Positions 25,201 through 37,556 of a DNA stretch of 64,000 bases are shown here, piece after piece. The stretch's first letter is position 1; each line of letters opens with the position of its first letter. Under the pieces are notes generated by a model. That model was not told the DNA's origin and ran no database searches. It saw only the letters and a list, made by a program, of their open reading frames with translations. The position numbers and the translations under genes were made by a program. The stretch comes from Porcisia hertigi (lineage: Eukaryota; Euglenozoa; Kinetoplastea; Trypanosomatida; Trypanosomatidae): assembly GCF_017918235.1 (NCBI RefSeq), contig NC_090585.1, positions 682,001 through 746,000 of the forward strand, given 5' to 3'.

Positions 25201-28109
25201 CTGGTGGTTGCGACTGTGTGACTGTGTGACTGTGTTTGACTGTGTGTGTGTGGCGCGTGCATGCATGATGGCATTACGATTTAATTATACACCCGAGGCG
25301 CGCACAGCGCCGCGGACGAGAACCGGAATGACTGACTATGCACGCCGCTGCCTCTGCCTCTGCCTCTGCCTTTGCCGCGTGTGTGCGTGTGCGCTGCACC
25401 AGTCCACCTTCCTCCCACCCACACGCGGTGTCGGCTGCGGCCGTCCACTGCTGCTGTGTGTGTGTGTTTGTGGCTTGAAGGGTGGCCGAGATGCGTGGTT
25501 GTGCGTATGGATGGGAACCAGGAGTAGCACCGTTGCGGAACACGACCCGTTGATCTATCGGCGGACTTGCTCTTGGGAGACATGCGGCTGTGTTGCTGTT
25601 GTTGGCGTTGTTGCTGTGTGTGAGTGCTGTGCCCGCCGCGCATTCAAGGTCCCTTGGCGGCGATTATATACCCTCAATGCTGTTTCACAGGATACCCAGC
25701 GTGGCCAGAACTGCTGCTGTGCCAGGACAGCGAAAACACAGTCGAAGTGCTATTTGCCTCCATCATTTCGCCTGCACCTGTGCTGTCCGAGAGAGCGGTG
25801 CGTGCGTGCGTGCGCGCTGTCAACGCACTATTGCTTCCGCTGCTGCGTGTCGATGCGCAGCGGGATCCTGAGGTGCGTGAGATGTGCTGCGCGTGTGCGC
25901 AAATGCGAATGTGCGTGACTGCTGCGAACGGGGCAATCCGAGGTGCACGTAGCTTGCACCCGCTCGCGGGACTCGGTGCCGTGGTGCGACCTTCTGGTAG
26001 CGCCGGAGAGCCGTTTGCGGTGCATGCGGTGCGTGCTGGTTTGTGGTGCTGCTGCGTGTTTGCGGAGGAGGCGCGTGATGATGCTGCAGAATCTGAGTGT
26101 ACCTTTCTTGAGCGTGCGCTTGTGCGCACGCGGTGAGATGACGTATTCTCGCTGTGGCTTGCGCAGCGTGCGCTGGCCGAGGCTGATGCCCCCGTCCGCG
26201 CGTGTGTGCGTGTGTGTGTGTGTGTGTATGTTGTGGGCGTGGGTGTCGGACTGCGCGCAGCCTAGGAAACCAGTGCATGCGAACTCTTGTGCTGCTCTGG
26301 TGCCGAAACTGCGCAAGAGCTGTACTGGTCGTGGTGGTTGCGGCGGTGCATTGGGCTGCTGTGACGGTGTGTGTGTATGTGTGTGTGTGTGTGTGCTGCG
26401 TCAGCGCACGCACCAGCCGCGCGCAGTTGACATTGGTTGCGCATCCGGCCTTGTCGTGTCGCGAGAGGCGCCAGCGTTGCTGTGGCGGCGCGTGGCGCGT
26501 TGTGTGTGTCTATGTGTGTGTCTGTGTGTGCTGCAATCAGCGCGCTCCGTGGGTGAGGCAGCGGACTCTACTATACTTGGTGCCGTACACTGCGCCTCAA
26601 TCGGGCTCGCGAGACGTGCTGCTGCTGTTGTTTTGTTGTGTGCGCGCGCGCCGACCGCTGCATGATGCGAAAATCGAGGCATTTGTATGAACCCGAATTT
26701 ATGATTTGAGCTCCGTGTACTCAAAGCTACCTACATACTATACACGGGACTGAGCGCTCGACGGTCTGGTGCTGCATCTGGTGGTTGCGACTGTGTGACT
26801 GTGTGACTGTGTTTGACTGTGTGTGTGTGGCGCGTGCATGCATGATGGCATTACGATTTAATTATACACCCGAGGCGCGCACAGCGCCGCGGACGAGAAC
26901 CGGAATGACTGACTATGCACGCCGCTGCCTCTGCCTCTGCCTCTGCCTTTGCCGCGTGTGTGCGTGTGCGCTGCACCAGTCCACCTTCCTCCCACCCACA
27001 CGCGGTGTCGGCTGCGGCCGTCCACTGCTGCTGTGTGTGTGTGTTTGTGGCTTGAAGGGTGGCCGAGATGCGTGGTTGTGCGTATGGATGGGAACCAGGA
27101 GTAGCACCGTTGCGGAACACGACCCGTTGATCTATCGGCGGACTTGCTCTTGGGAGACATGCGGCTGTGTTGCTGTTGTTGGCGTTGTTGCTGTGTGTGA
27201 GTGCTGTGCCCGCCGCGCATTCAAGGTCCCTTGGCGGCGATTATATACCCTCAATGCTGTTTCACAGGATACCCAGCGTGGCCAGAACTGCTGCTGTGCC
27301 AGGACAGCGAAAACACAGTCGAAGTGCTATTTGCCTCCATCATTTCGCCTGCACCTGTGCTGTCCGAGAGAGCGGTGCGTGCGTGCGTGCGCGCTGTCAA
27401 CGCACTATTGCTTCCGCTGCTGCGTGTCGATGCGCAGCGGGATCCTGAGGTGCGTGAGATGTGCTGCGCGTGTGCGCAAATGCGAATGTGCGTGACTGCT
27501 GCGAACGGGGCAATCCGAGGTGCACGTAGCTTGCACCCGCTCGCGGGACTCGGTGCCGTGGTGCGACCTTCTGGTAGCGCCGGAGAGCCGTTTGCGGTGC
27601 ATGCGGTGCGTGCTGGTTTGTGGTGCTGCTGCGTGTTTGCGGAGGAGGCGCGTGATGATGCTGCAGAATCTGAGTGTACCTTTCTTGAGCGTGCGCTTGT
27701 GCGCACGCGGTGAGATGACGTATTCTCGCTGTGGCTTGCGCAGCGTGCGCTGGCCGAGGCTGATGCCCCCCCCGTCCGCGCGTGTGTGCGTGTGTGTGTG
27801 TGTGTGTATGTTGTGGGCGTGGGTGTCGGACTGCGCGCAGCCTAGGAAACCAGTGCATGCGAACTCTTGTGCTGCTCTGGTGCCGAAACTGCGCAAGAGC
27901 TGTACTGGTCGTGGTGGTTGCGGCGGTGCATTGGGCTGCTGTGACGGTGTGTGTGTATGTGTGTGTGTGTGTGTGCTGCGTCAGCGCACGCACCAGCCGC
28001 GCGCAGTTGACATTGGTTGCGCATCCGGCCTTGTCGTGTCGCGAGAGGCGCCAGCGTTGCTGTGGCGGCGCGTGGCGCGTTGTGTGTGTCTATGTGTGTG
28101 TCTGTGTGT

Positions 28110-29714
28110 GCTGCAATCAGCGCGCTCCGTGGGTGAGGCAGCGGACTCTACTATACTTGGTGCCGTACACTGCGCCTCAATCGGGCTCGCGAGACGTGCT
28201 GCTGCTGTTGTTTTGTTGTGTGCGCGCGCGCCGACCGCTGCATGATGCGAAAATCGAGGCATTTGTATGAACCCGAATTTATGATTTGAGCTCCGTGTAC
28301 TCAAAGCTACCTACATACTATACACGGGACTGAGCGCTCGACGGTCTGGTGCTGCATCTGGTGGTTGCGACTGTGTGACTGTGTGACTGTGTTTGACTGT
28401 GTGTGTGTGGCGCGTGCATGCATGATGGCATTACGATTTAATTATACACCCGAGGCGCGCACAGCGCCGCGGACGAGAACCGGAATGACTGACTGTGCAC
28501 GCCGCTGCCTCTGCCTCTGCCTCTGCCTCTGCCTCTGCCTCTGCCTCTGCCTCTGCCTCTGCCGCGTGTGTGCGTGTGCGCTGCACCAGTCCACCTTCCT
28601 CCCACCCACACGCGGTGTCGGCTGCGGCCGTCCACTGCTGCTGTGTGTGTGTGTTTGTGGCTTGAAGGGTGGCCGAGATGCGTGGTTGTGCGTATGGATG
28701 GGAACCAGGAGTAGCACCGTTGCGGAACACGACCCGTTGATCTATCGGCGGACTTGCTCTTGGGAGACATGCGGCTGTGCTGCTGTTGTTGGCGTTGTTG
28801 CTGTGTGTGAGTGCTGTGCCCGCCGCGCATTCAAGGTCCCTTGGCGGCGATTATATACCCTCAATGCTGTTTCACAGGATACCCAGCGTGGCCAGAACTG
28901 CTGCTGTGCCAGGACAGCGAAAACACAGTCGAAGTGCTATTTGCCTCCATCATTTCGCCTGCACCTGTGCTGCCCGAGAGAGCGGTGCGTGCGTGCGTGC
29001 GCGCTGTCAACGCACTATTGCTTCCGCTGCTGCGTGTCGATGCGCAGCGGGATCCTGAGGTGCGTGAGATGTGCTGCGCGTGTGCGCAAATGCGAATGTG
29101 CGTGACTGCTGCGAACGGGGCAATCCGAGGTGCACGTGGCTTGCGCCCGCTCGCGGGACTCGGTGCCGTGGTGCGACCTTCTGGTAGCGCCGGAGAGCCG
29201 TTTGCGGTGCATGCGGTGCGTGCTGGTTTGTGGTGCTGCTGCGTGTTTGCGGAGGAGGCGCGTGATGATGCTGCAGAATCTGAGTGTACCTTTCTTGAGC
29301 GTGCGCTTGTGCGCACGCGGTGAGATGACGTATTCTCGCTGTGGCTTGCGCAGCGTGCGCTGGCCGAGACTGATGCCCCCCCGTCCGCGCGTGTGTGCGT
29401 GTGTGTGTGTGTGTATGTTGTGGGCGTGGGTGTCGGACTGCGCGCAGCCTAGGAAACCAGTGCATGCGAACTCTTGTGCTGCTCTGGTGCCGAAACTGCG
29501 CAAGAGCTGTACTGGTCGTGGTGGTTGCGGCGGTGCATTGGGCTGCTGTGACGGTGTGTGTGTATGTGTGTGTGTGTGTGCTGCGTCAGCGCACGCACCA
29601 GCCGCGCGCAGTTGACATTGGTTGCGCATCCGGCCTTGTCGTGTCGCGAGAGGCGCCAGCGTTGCTGTGGCGGCGCGTGGCGCGTTGTGTGTGTCTATGT
29701 GTGTGTCTGTGTGT
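28110..29714 (+). repeat. array unit 16, expanded hexamer allele
   Basis: This unit is 1,605 bp, the longest. The CTCTGC hexamer tract at about 28505-28563 has roughly nine repeats, against about four in most units and five in unit 10 (about 19069-19103). This accounts for most of the extra 30 bp. Confidence 0.9.
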
Positions 29715-32700
29715 GCTGCAATCAGCGCGCTCCGTGGGTGAGGCAGCGGACTCTACTATACTTGGTGCCGTACACTGCGCCTCAATCGGGCTCGCGAGAC
29801 GTGCTGCTGCTGCTGTTGTTTTGTTGTGTGCGCGCGCGCCGACCGCTGCATGATGCGAAAATCGAGGCATTTGTATGAACCCGAATTTATGATTTGAGCT
29901 CCGTGTACTCAAAGCTACCTACATACTATACACGGGACTGAGCGCTCGACGGTCTGGTGCTGCATCTGGTGGTTGTGACTGTGTGACTGTGTTTGACTGT
30001 GTGTGTGTGGCGCGTGCATGCATGATGGCATTACGATTTAATTATACACCCGAGGCGCGCACAGCGCCGCGGACGAGAACCGGAATGACTGACTGTGCAC
30101 GCCGCTGCCTCTGCCTCTGCCTCTGCCTCTGCCGCGTGTGTGCGTGTGCGCTGCACCAGTCCACCTTCCTCCCACCCACACGCGGTGTCGGCTGCGGCCG
30201 TCCACTGCTGCTGTGTGTGTGTGTTTGTGGCTTGAAGGGTGGCCGAGATGCGTGGTTGTGCGTATGGATGGGAACCAGGAGTAGCACCGTTGCGGAACAC
30301 GACCCGTTGATCTATCGGCGGACTTGCTCTTGGGAGACATGCGGCTGTGTTGCTGTTGTTGGCGTTGTTGCTGTGTGTGAGTGCTGTGCCCGCCGCGCAT
30401 TCAAGGTCCCTTGGCGGCGATTATATACCCTCAATGCTGTTTCACAGGATACCCAGCGTGGCCAGAACTGCTGCTGTGCCAGGACAGCGAAAACACAGTC
30501 GAAGTGCTATTTGCCTCCATCATTTCGCCTGCACCTGTGCTGTCCGAGAGAGCGGTGCGTGCGTGCGTGCGCGCTGTCAACGCACTATTGCTTCCGCTGC
30601 TGCGTGTCGATGCGCAGCGGGATCCTGAGGTGCGTGAGATGTGCTGCGCGTGTGCGCAAATGCGAATGTGCGTGACTGCTGCGAACGGGGCAATCCGAGG
30701 TGCACGTAGCTTGCACCCGCTCGCGGGACTCGGTGCCGTGGTGCGACCTTCTGGTAGCGCCGGAGAGCCGTTTGCGGTGCATGCGGTGCGTGCTGGTTTG
30801 TGGTGCTGCTGCGTGTTTGCGGAGGAGGCGCGTGATGATGCTGCAGAATCTGAGTGTACCTTTCTTGAGCGTGCGCTTGTGCGCACGCGGTGAGATGACG
30901 TATTCTCGCTGTGGCTTGCGCAGCGTGCGCTGGCCGAGACTGATGCCCCCCCGTCCGCGCGTGTGTGCGTGTGTGTGTGTGTGTGTATGTTGTGGGCGTG
31001 GGTGTCGGACTGCGCGCAGCCTAGGAAACCAGTGCATGCGAACTCTTGTGCTGCTCTGGTGCCGAAACTGCGCAAGAGCTGTACTGGTCGTGGTGGTTGC
31101 GGCGGTGCATTGGGCTGCTGTGACGGTGTGTGTGTATGTGTGTGTGTGTGTGTGCTGCGTCAGCGCACGCACCAGCCGCGCGCAGTTGACATTGGTTGCG
31201 CATCCGGCCTTGTCGTGTCGCGAGAGGCGCCAGCGTTGCTGTGGCGGCGCGTGGCGCGTTGTGTGTGTCTATGTGTGTGTCTGTGTGTGCTGCAATCAGC
31301 GCGCTCCGTGGGTGAGGCAGCGGACTCTACTATACTTGGTGCCGTACACTGCGCCTCAATCGGGCTCGCGAGACGTGCTGCTGCTGCTGTTGTTTTGTTG
31401 TGTGCGCGCGCGCCGACCGCTGCATGATGCGAAAATCGAGGCATTTGTATGAACCCGAATTTATGATTTGAGCTCCGTGTACTCAAAGCTACCTACATAC
31501 TATACACGGGACTGAGCGCTCGACGGTCTGGTGCTGCATCTGGTGGTTGCGACTGTGTGACTGTGTGACTGTGTTTGACTGTGTGTGTGTGGCGCGTGCA
31601 TGCATGATGGCATTACGATTTAATTATACACCCGAGGCGCGCACAGCGCCGCGGACGAGAACCGGAATGACTGACTATGCACGCCGCTGCCTCTGCCTCT
31701 GCCTCTGCCTTTGCCGCGTGTGTGCGTGTGCGCTGCACCAGTCCACCTTCCTCCCACCCACACGCGGTGTCGGCTGCGGCCGTCCACTGCTGCTGTGTGT
31801 GTGTGTTTGTGGCTTGAAGGGTGGCCGAGATGCGTGGTTGTGCGTATGGATGGGAACCAGGAGTAGCACCGTTGCGGAACACGACCCGTTGATCTATCGG
31901 CGGACTTGCTCTTGGGAGACATGCGGCTGTGTTGCTGTTGTTGGCGTTGTTGCTGTGTGTGAGTGCTGTGCCCGCCGCGCATTCAAGGTCCCTTGGCGGC
32001 GATTATATACCCTCAATGCTGTTTCACAGGATACCCAGCGTGGCCAGAACTGCTGCTGTGCCAGGACAGCGAAAACACAGTCGAAGTGCTATTTGCCTCC
32101 ATCATTTCGCCTGCACCTGTGCTGTCCGAGAGAGCGGTGCGTGCGTGCGCGCTGTCAACGCACTATTGCTTCCGCTGCTGCGTGTCGATGCGCAGCGGGA
32201 TCCTGAGGTGCGTGAGATGTGCTGCGCGTGTGCGCAAATGCGAATGTGCGTGACTGCTGCGAACGGGGCAATCCGAGGTGCACGTAGCTTGCACCCGCTC
32301 GCGGGACTCGGTGCCGTGGTGCGACCTTCTGGTAGCGCCGGAGAGCCGTTTGCGGTGCATGCGGTGCGTGCTGGTTTGTGGTGCTGCTGCGTGTTTGCGG
32401 AGGAGGCGCGTGATGATGCTGCAGAATCTGAGTGTACCTTTCTTGAGCGTGCGCTTGTGCGCACGCGGTGAGATGACGTATTCTCGCTGTGGCTTGCGCA
32501 GCGTGCGCTGGCCGAGACTGATGCCCCCGTCCGCGCGTGTGTGCGTGTGTGTGTGTGTGTATGTTGTGGGCGTGGGTGTCGGACTGCGCGCAGCCTAGGA
32601 AACCAGTGCATGCGAACTCTTGTGCTGCTCTGGTGCCGAAACTGCGCAAGAGCTGTACTGGTCGTGGTGGTTGCGGCGGTGCATTGGGCTGCTGTGACGG

Positions 32701-34438
32701 TGTGTGTGTATGTGTGTGTGTGTGTGTGCTGCGTCAGCGCACGCACCAGCCGCGCGCAGTTGACATTGGTTGCGCATCCGGCCTTGTCGTGTCGCGAGAG
32801 GCGCCAGCGTTGCTGTGGCGGCGCGTGGCGCGTTGTGTGTGTCTATGTGTGTGTCTGTGTGTGCTGCAATCAGCGCGCTCCGTGGGTGAGGCAGCGGACT
32901 CTACTATACTTGGTGCCGTACACTGCGCCTCAATCGGGCTCGCGAGACGTGCTGCTGCTGCTGTTGTTTTGTTGTGTGCGCGCGCGCCGACCGCTGCATG
33001 ATGCGAAAATCGAGGCATTTGTATGAACCCGAATTTATGATTTGAGCTCCGTGTACTCAAAGCTACCTACATACTATACACGGGACTGAGCGCTCGACGG
33101 TCTGGTGCTGCATCTGGTGGTTGCGACTGTGTGACTGTGTGACTGTGTTTGACTGTGTGTGTGTGGCGCGTGCATGCATGATGGCATTACGATTTAATTA
33201 TACACCCGAGGCGCGCACAGCGCCGCGGACGAGAACCGGAATGACTGACTGTGCACGCCGCTGCCTCTGCCTCTGCCTCTGCCTCTGCCGCGTGTGTGCG
33301 TGTGCGCTGCACCAGTCCACCTTCCTCCCACCCACACGCGGTGTCGGCTGCGGCCGTCCACTGCTGCTGTGTGTGTGTGTGTGTGGCTTGAAGGGTGGCC
33401 GAGATGCGTGGTTGTGCGTATGGATGGGAACCAGGAGTAGCACCGTTGCGGAACACGACCCGTTGATCTATCGGCGGACTTGCTCTTGGGAGACATGCGG
33501 CTGTGTTGCTGTTGTTGGCGTTGTTGCTGTGTGTGAGTGCTGTGCCCGCCGCGCATTCAAGGTCCCTTGGCGGCGATTATATACCCTCAATGCTGTTTCA
33601 CAGGATACCCAGCGTGGCCAGAACTGCTGCTGTGCCAGGACAGCGAAAACACAGTCGAAGTGCTATTTGCCTCCATCATTTCGCCTGCACCTGTGCTGTC
33701 CGAGAGAGCGGTGCGTGCGTGCGCGCTGTCAACGCACTATTGCTTCCGCTGCTGCGTGTCGATGCGCAGCGGGATCCTGAGGTGCGTGAGATGTGCTGCG
33801 CGTGTGCGCAAATGCGAATGTGCGTGACTGCTGCGAACGGGGCAATCCGAGGTGCACGTAGCTTGCACCCGCTCGCGGGACTCGGTGCCGTGGTGCGACC
33901 TTCTGGTAGCGCCGGAGAGCCGTTTGCGGTGCATGCGGTGCGTGCTGGTTTGTGGTGCTGCTGCGTGTTTGCGGAGGAGGCGCGTGATGATGCTGCAGAA
34001 TCTGAGTGTACCTTTCTTGAGCGTGCGCTTGTGCGCACGCGGTGAGATGACGTATTCTCGCTGTGGCTTGCGCAGCGTGCGCTGGCCGAGACTGATGCCC
34101 CCCCGTCCGCGCGTGTGTGCGTGTGTGTGTGTGTGTATGTTGTGGGCGTGGGTGTCGGACTGCGCGCAGCCTAGGAAACCAGTGCATGCGAACTCTTGTG
34201 CTGCTCTGGTGCCGAAACTGCGCAAGAGCTGTACTGGTCGTGGTGGTTGCGGCGGTGCATTGGGCTGCTGTGACGGTGTGTGTGTATGTGTGTGTGTGTG
34301 TGTGCTGCGTCAGCGCACGCACCAGCCGCGCGCAGTTGACATTGGTTGCGCATCCGGCCTTGTCGTGTCGCGAGAGGCGCCAGCGTTGCTGTGGCGGCGC
34401 GTGGCGCGTTGTGTGTGTCTATGTGTGTGTCTGTGTGT

Positions 34439-37400
34439 GCTGCAATCAGCGCGCTCCGTGGGTGAGGCAGCGGACTCTACTATACTTGGTGCCGTACACT
34501 GCGCCTCAATCGGGCTCGCGAGACGTGCTGCTGCTGCTGTTGTTTTGTTGTGTGCGCGCGCGCCGACCGCTGCATGATGCGAAAATCGAGGCATTTGTAT
34601 GAACCCGAATTTATGATTTGAGCTCCGTGTACTCAAAGCTACCTACATACTATACACGGGACTGAGCGCTCGACGGTCTGGTGCTGCATCTGGTGGTTGC
34701 GACTGTGTGACTGTGTGACTGTGTTTGACTGTGTGTGTGTGGCGCGTGCATGCATGATGGCATTACGATTTAATTATACACCCGAGGCGCGCACAGCGCC
34801 GCGGACGAGAACCGGAATGACTGACTGTGCACGCCGCTGCCTCTGCCTCTGCCTCTGCCTCTGCCGCGTGTGTGCGTGTGCGCTGCACCAGTCTACCTTC
34901 CTCCCACCCACACGCGGTGTCGGCTGCGGCCGTCCACTGCTGCTGTGTGTGTGTGTTTGTGGCTTGAAGGGTGGCCGAGATGCGTGGTTGTGCGTATGGA
35001 TGGGAACCAGGAGTAGCACCGTTGCGGAACACGACCCGTTGATCTATCGGCGGACTTGCTCTTGGGAGACATGCGGCTGTGTTGCTGTTGTTGGCGTTGT
35101 TGCTGTGTGTGAGTGCTGTGCCCGCCGCGCATTCAAGGTCCCTTGGCGGCGATTATATACCCTCAATGCTGTTTCACAGGATACCCAGCGTGGCCAGAAC
35201 TGCTGCTGTGCCAGGACAGCGAAAACACAGTCGAAGTGCTATTTGCCTCCATCATTTCGCCTGCACCTGTGCTGTCCGAGAGAGCGGTGCGTGCGTGCGC
35301 GCTGTCAACGCACTATTGCTTCCGCTGCTGCGTGTCGATGCGCAGCGGGATCCTGAGGTGCGTGAGATGTGCTGCGCGTGTGCGCAAATGCGAATGTGCG
35401 TGACTGCTGCGAACGGGGCAATCCGAGGTGCACGTAGCTTGCACCCGCTCGCGGGACTCGGTGCCGTGGTGCGACCTTCTGGTAGCGCCGGAGAGCCGTT
35501 TGCGGTGCATGCGGTGCGTGCTGGTTTGTGGTGCTGCTGCGTGTTTGCGGAGGAGGCGCGTGATGATGCTGCAGAATCTGAGTGTACCTTTCTTGAGCGT
35601 GCGCTTGTGCGCACGCGGTGAGATGACGTATTCTCGCTGTGGCTTGCGCAGCGTGCGCTGGCCGAGACTGATGCCCCCCCGTCCGCGCGTGTGTGCGTGT
35701 GTGTGTGTGTGTATGTTGTGGGCGTGGGTGTCGGACTGCGCGCAGCCTAGGAAACCAGTGCATGCGAACTCTTGTGCTGCTCTGGTGCCGAAACTGCGCA
35801 AGAGCTGTACTGGTCGTGGTGGTTGCGGCGGTGCATTGGGCTGCTGTGACGGTGTGTGTGTATGTGTGTGTGTGTGTGTGCTGCGTCAGCGCACGCACCA
35901 GCCGCGCGCAGTTGACATTGGTTGCGCATCCGGCCTTGTCGTGTCGCGAGAGGCGCCAGCGTTGCTGTGGCGGCGCGTGGCGCGTTGTGTGTGTCTATGT
36001 GTGTGTCTGTGTGTGTGTCTGTGTGTGCTGCAATCAGCGCGCTCCGTGGGTGAGGCAGCGGACTCTACTATACTTGGTGCCGTACACTGCGCCTCAATCG
36101 GGCTCGCGAGACGTGCTGCTGCTGCTGTTGTTTTGTTGTGTGCGCGCGCGCCGACCGCTGCATGATGCGAAAATCGAGGCATTTGTATGAACCCGAATTT
36201 ATGATTTGAGCTCCGTGTACTCAAAGCTACCTACATACTATACACGGGACTGAGCGCTCGACGGTCTGGTGCTGCATCTGGTGGTTGCGACTGTGTGACT
36301 GTGTGACTGTGTTTGACTGTGTGTGTGTGGCGCGTGCATGCATGATGGCATTACGATTTAATTATACACCCGAGGCGCGCACAGCGCCGCGGACGAGAAC
36401 CGGAATGACTGACTGTGCACGCCGCTGCCTCTGCCTCTGCCTCTGCCTCTGCCGCGTGTGTGCGTGTGCGCTGCACCAGTCTACCTTCCTCCCACCCACA
36501 CGCGGTGTCGGCTGCGGCCGTCCACTGCTGCTGTGTGTGTGTGTTTGTGGCTTGAAGGGTGGCCGAGATGCGTGGTTGTGCGTATGGATGGGAACCAGGA
36601 GTAGCACCGTTGCGGAACACGACCCGTTGATCTATCGGCGGACTTGCTCTTGGGAGACATGCGGCTGTGCTGCTGTTGTTGGCGTTGTTGCTGTGTGTGA
36701 GTGCTGTGCCCGCCGCGCATTCAAGGTCCCTTGGCGGCGATTATATACCCTCAATGCTGTTTCACAGGATACCCAGCGTGGCCAGAACTGCTGCTGTGCC
36801 AGGACAGCGAAAACACAGTCGAAGTGCTATTTGCCTCCATCATTTCGCCTGCACCTGTGCTGTCCGAGAGAGCGGTGCGTGCGTGCGCGCTGTCAACGCA
36901 CTATTGCTTCCGCTGCTGCGTGTCGATGCGCAGCGGGATCCTGAGGTGCGTGAGATGTGCTGCGCGTGTGCGCAAATGCGAATGTGCGTGACTGCTGCGA
37001 ACGGGGCAATCCGAGGTGCACGTAGCTTGCACCCGCTCGCGGGACTCGGTGCCGTGGTGCGACCTTCTGGTAGCGCCGGAGAGCCGTTTGCGGTGCATGC
37101 GGTGCGTGCTGGTTTGTGGTGCTGCTGCATGTTTGCGGAGGAGGCGCGTGATGATGCTGCAGAATCTGAGTGTACCTTTCTTGAGCGTGCGCTTGTGCGC
37201 ACGCGGTGAGATGACGTATTCTCGCTGTGGCTTGCGCAGCGTGCGCTGACCGAGACTGATGCCCCCCCGTCCGCGCGTGTGTGCGTGTGTGTGTGTGTGT
37301 ATGTTGTGGGCGTGGGTGTCGGACTGCGCGCAGCCTAGGAAACCAGTGCATGCGAACTCTTGTGCTGCTCTGGTGCCGAAACTGCGCAAGAGCTGTACTG

Positions 37401-37556
37401 GTCGTGGTGGTTGCGGCGGTGCATTGGGCTGCTGTGACGGTGTGTGTGTATGTGTGTGTGTGTGTGTGCTGCGTCAGCGCACGCACCAGCCGCGCGCAGT
37501 TGACATTGGTTGCGCATCCGGCCTTGTCGTGTCGCGAGAGACGCCAGCGTTGCTGC
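34439..37556 (+). repeat. array units 20 and 21, sharing a private variant
   Basis: Only these two adjacent units read CAGTCTACC (changed base at 34894 and 36482) where the others read CAGTCCACC. This points to recent local duplication. Unit 20 also has a longer GTGTCTGTGT tract (about 36001-36026). Unit 21 ends in diverged sequence at about 37556. Confidence 0.85.

Larger units (their letters stand above)
4490..37556 (+). repeat. about 33-kb direct tandem array, 21 units of about 1.58 kb
   Basis: Near-identical units repeat head to tail. Taking GCTGCAATCAGCGCG as the phase point, units begin at 4538, 6058, 7634, 9212, 10790, 12367, 13942, 15520, 17099, 18674, 20243, 21802, 23377, 24950, 26530, 28110, 29715, 31289, 32863, 34439 and 36027. 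Lengths are 1,559-1,605 except the first (1,520) and the truncated last. A short partial lead-in starts at 4490, and homology stops near 37556. Length differences come from GT tracts, a CTCTGC hexamer, a CTG triplet and 4-base GTGC steps. The + strand is G+T-rich and A-poor. Units hold no long pyrimidine tract, tRNA, rRNA or recognisable domain. Many frames are open on both strands, but their ends shift between units and most lack an ATG at the supposed start, so I read the array as non-coding satellite-like DNA. Confidence 0.97.

Noticed and set aside
4796-37249. Long Cys/Val-rich and Thr/His-rich open frames repeated on both strands of every array unit
   Set aside because: Most supposed starts are TTG or GTG rather than ATG. 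Frame ends differ between units because of 2- and 4-base indels, several overlapping frames are open at once, and composition follows GT/CA tracts. This fits stop-poor non-coding DNA.
4490-37556. Array as spliced-leader RNA, 5S or rRNA genes
   Set aside because: No T-run terminators, no recognisable mini-exon and no rRNA-like segments were seen in the unit.
4490-37556. CRISPR array or telomeric repeat
   Set aside because: The 1.58-kb direct units have no short repeat-spacer pattern, and no GGGTTA telomere repeats are present.
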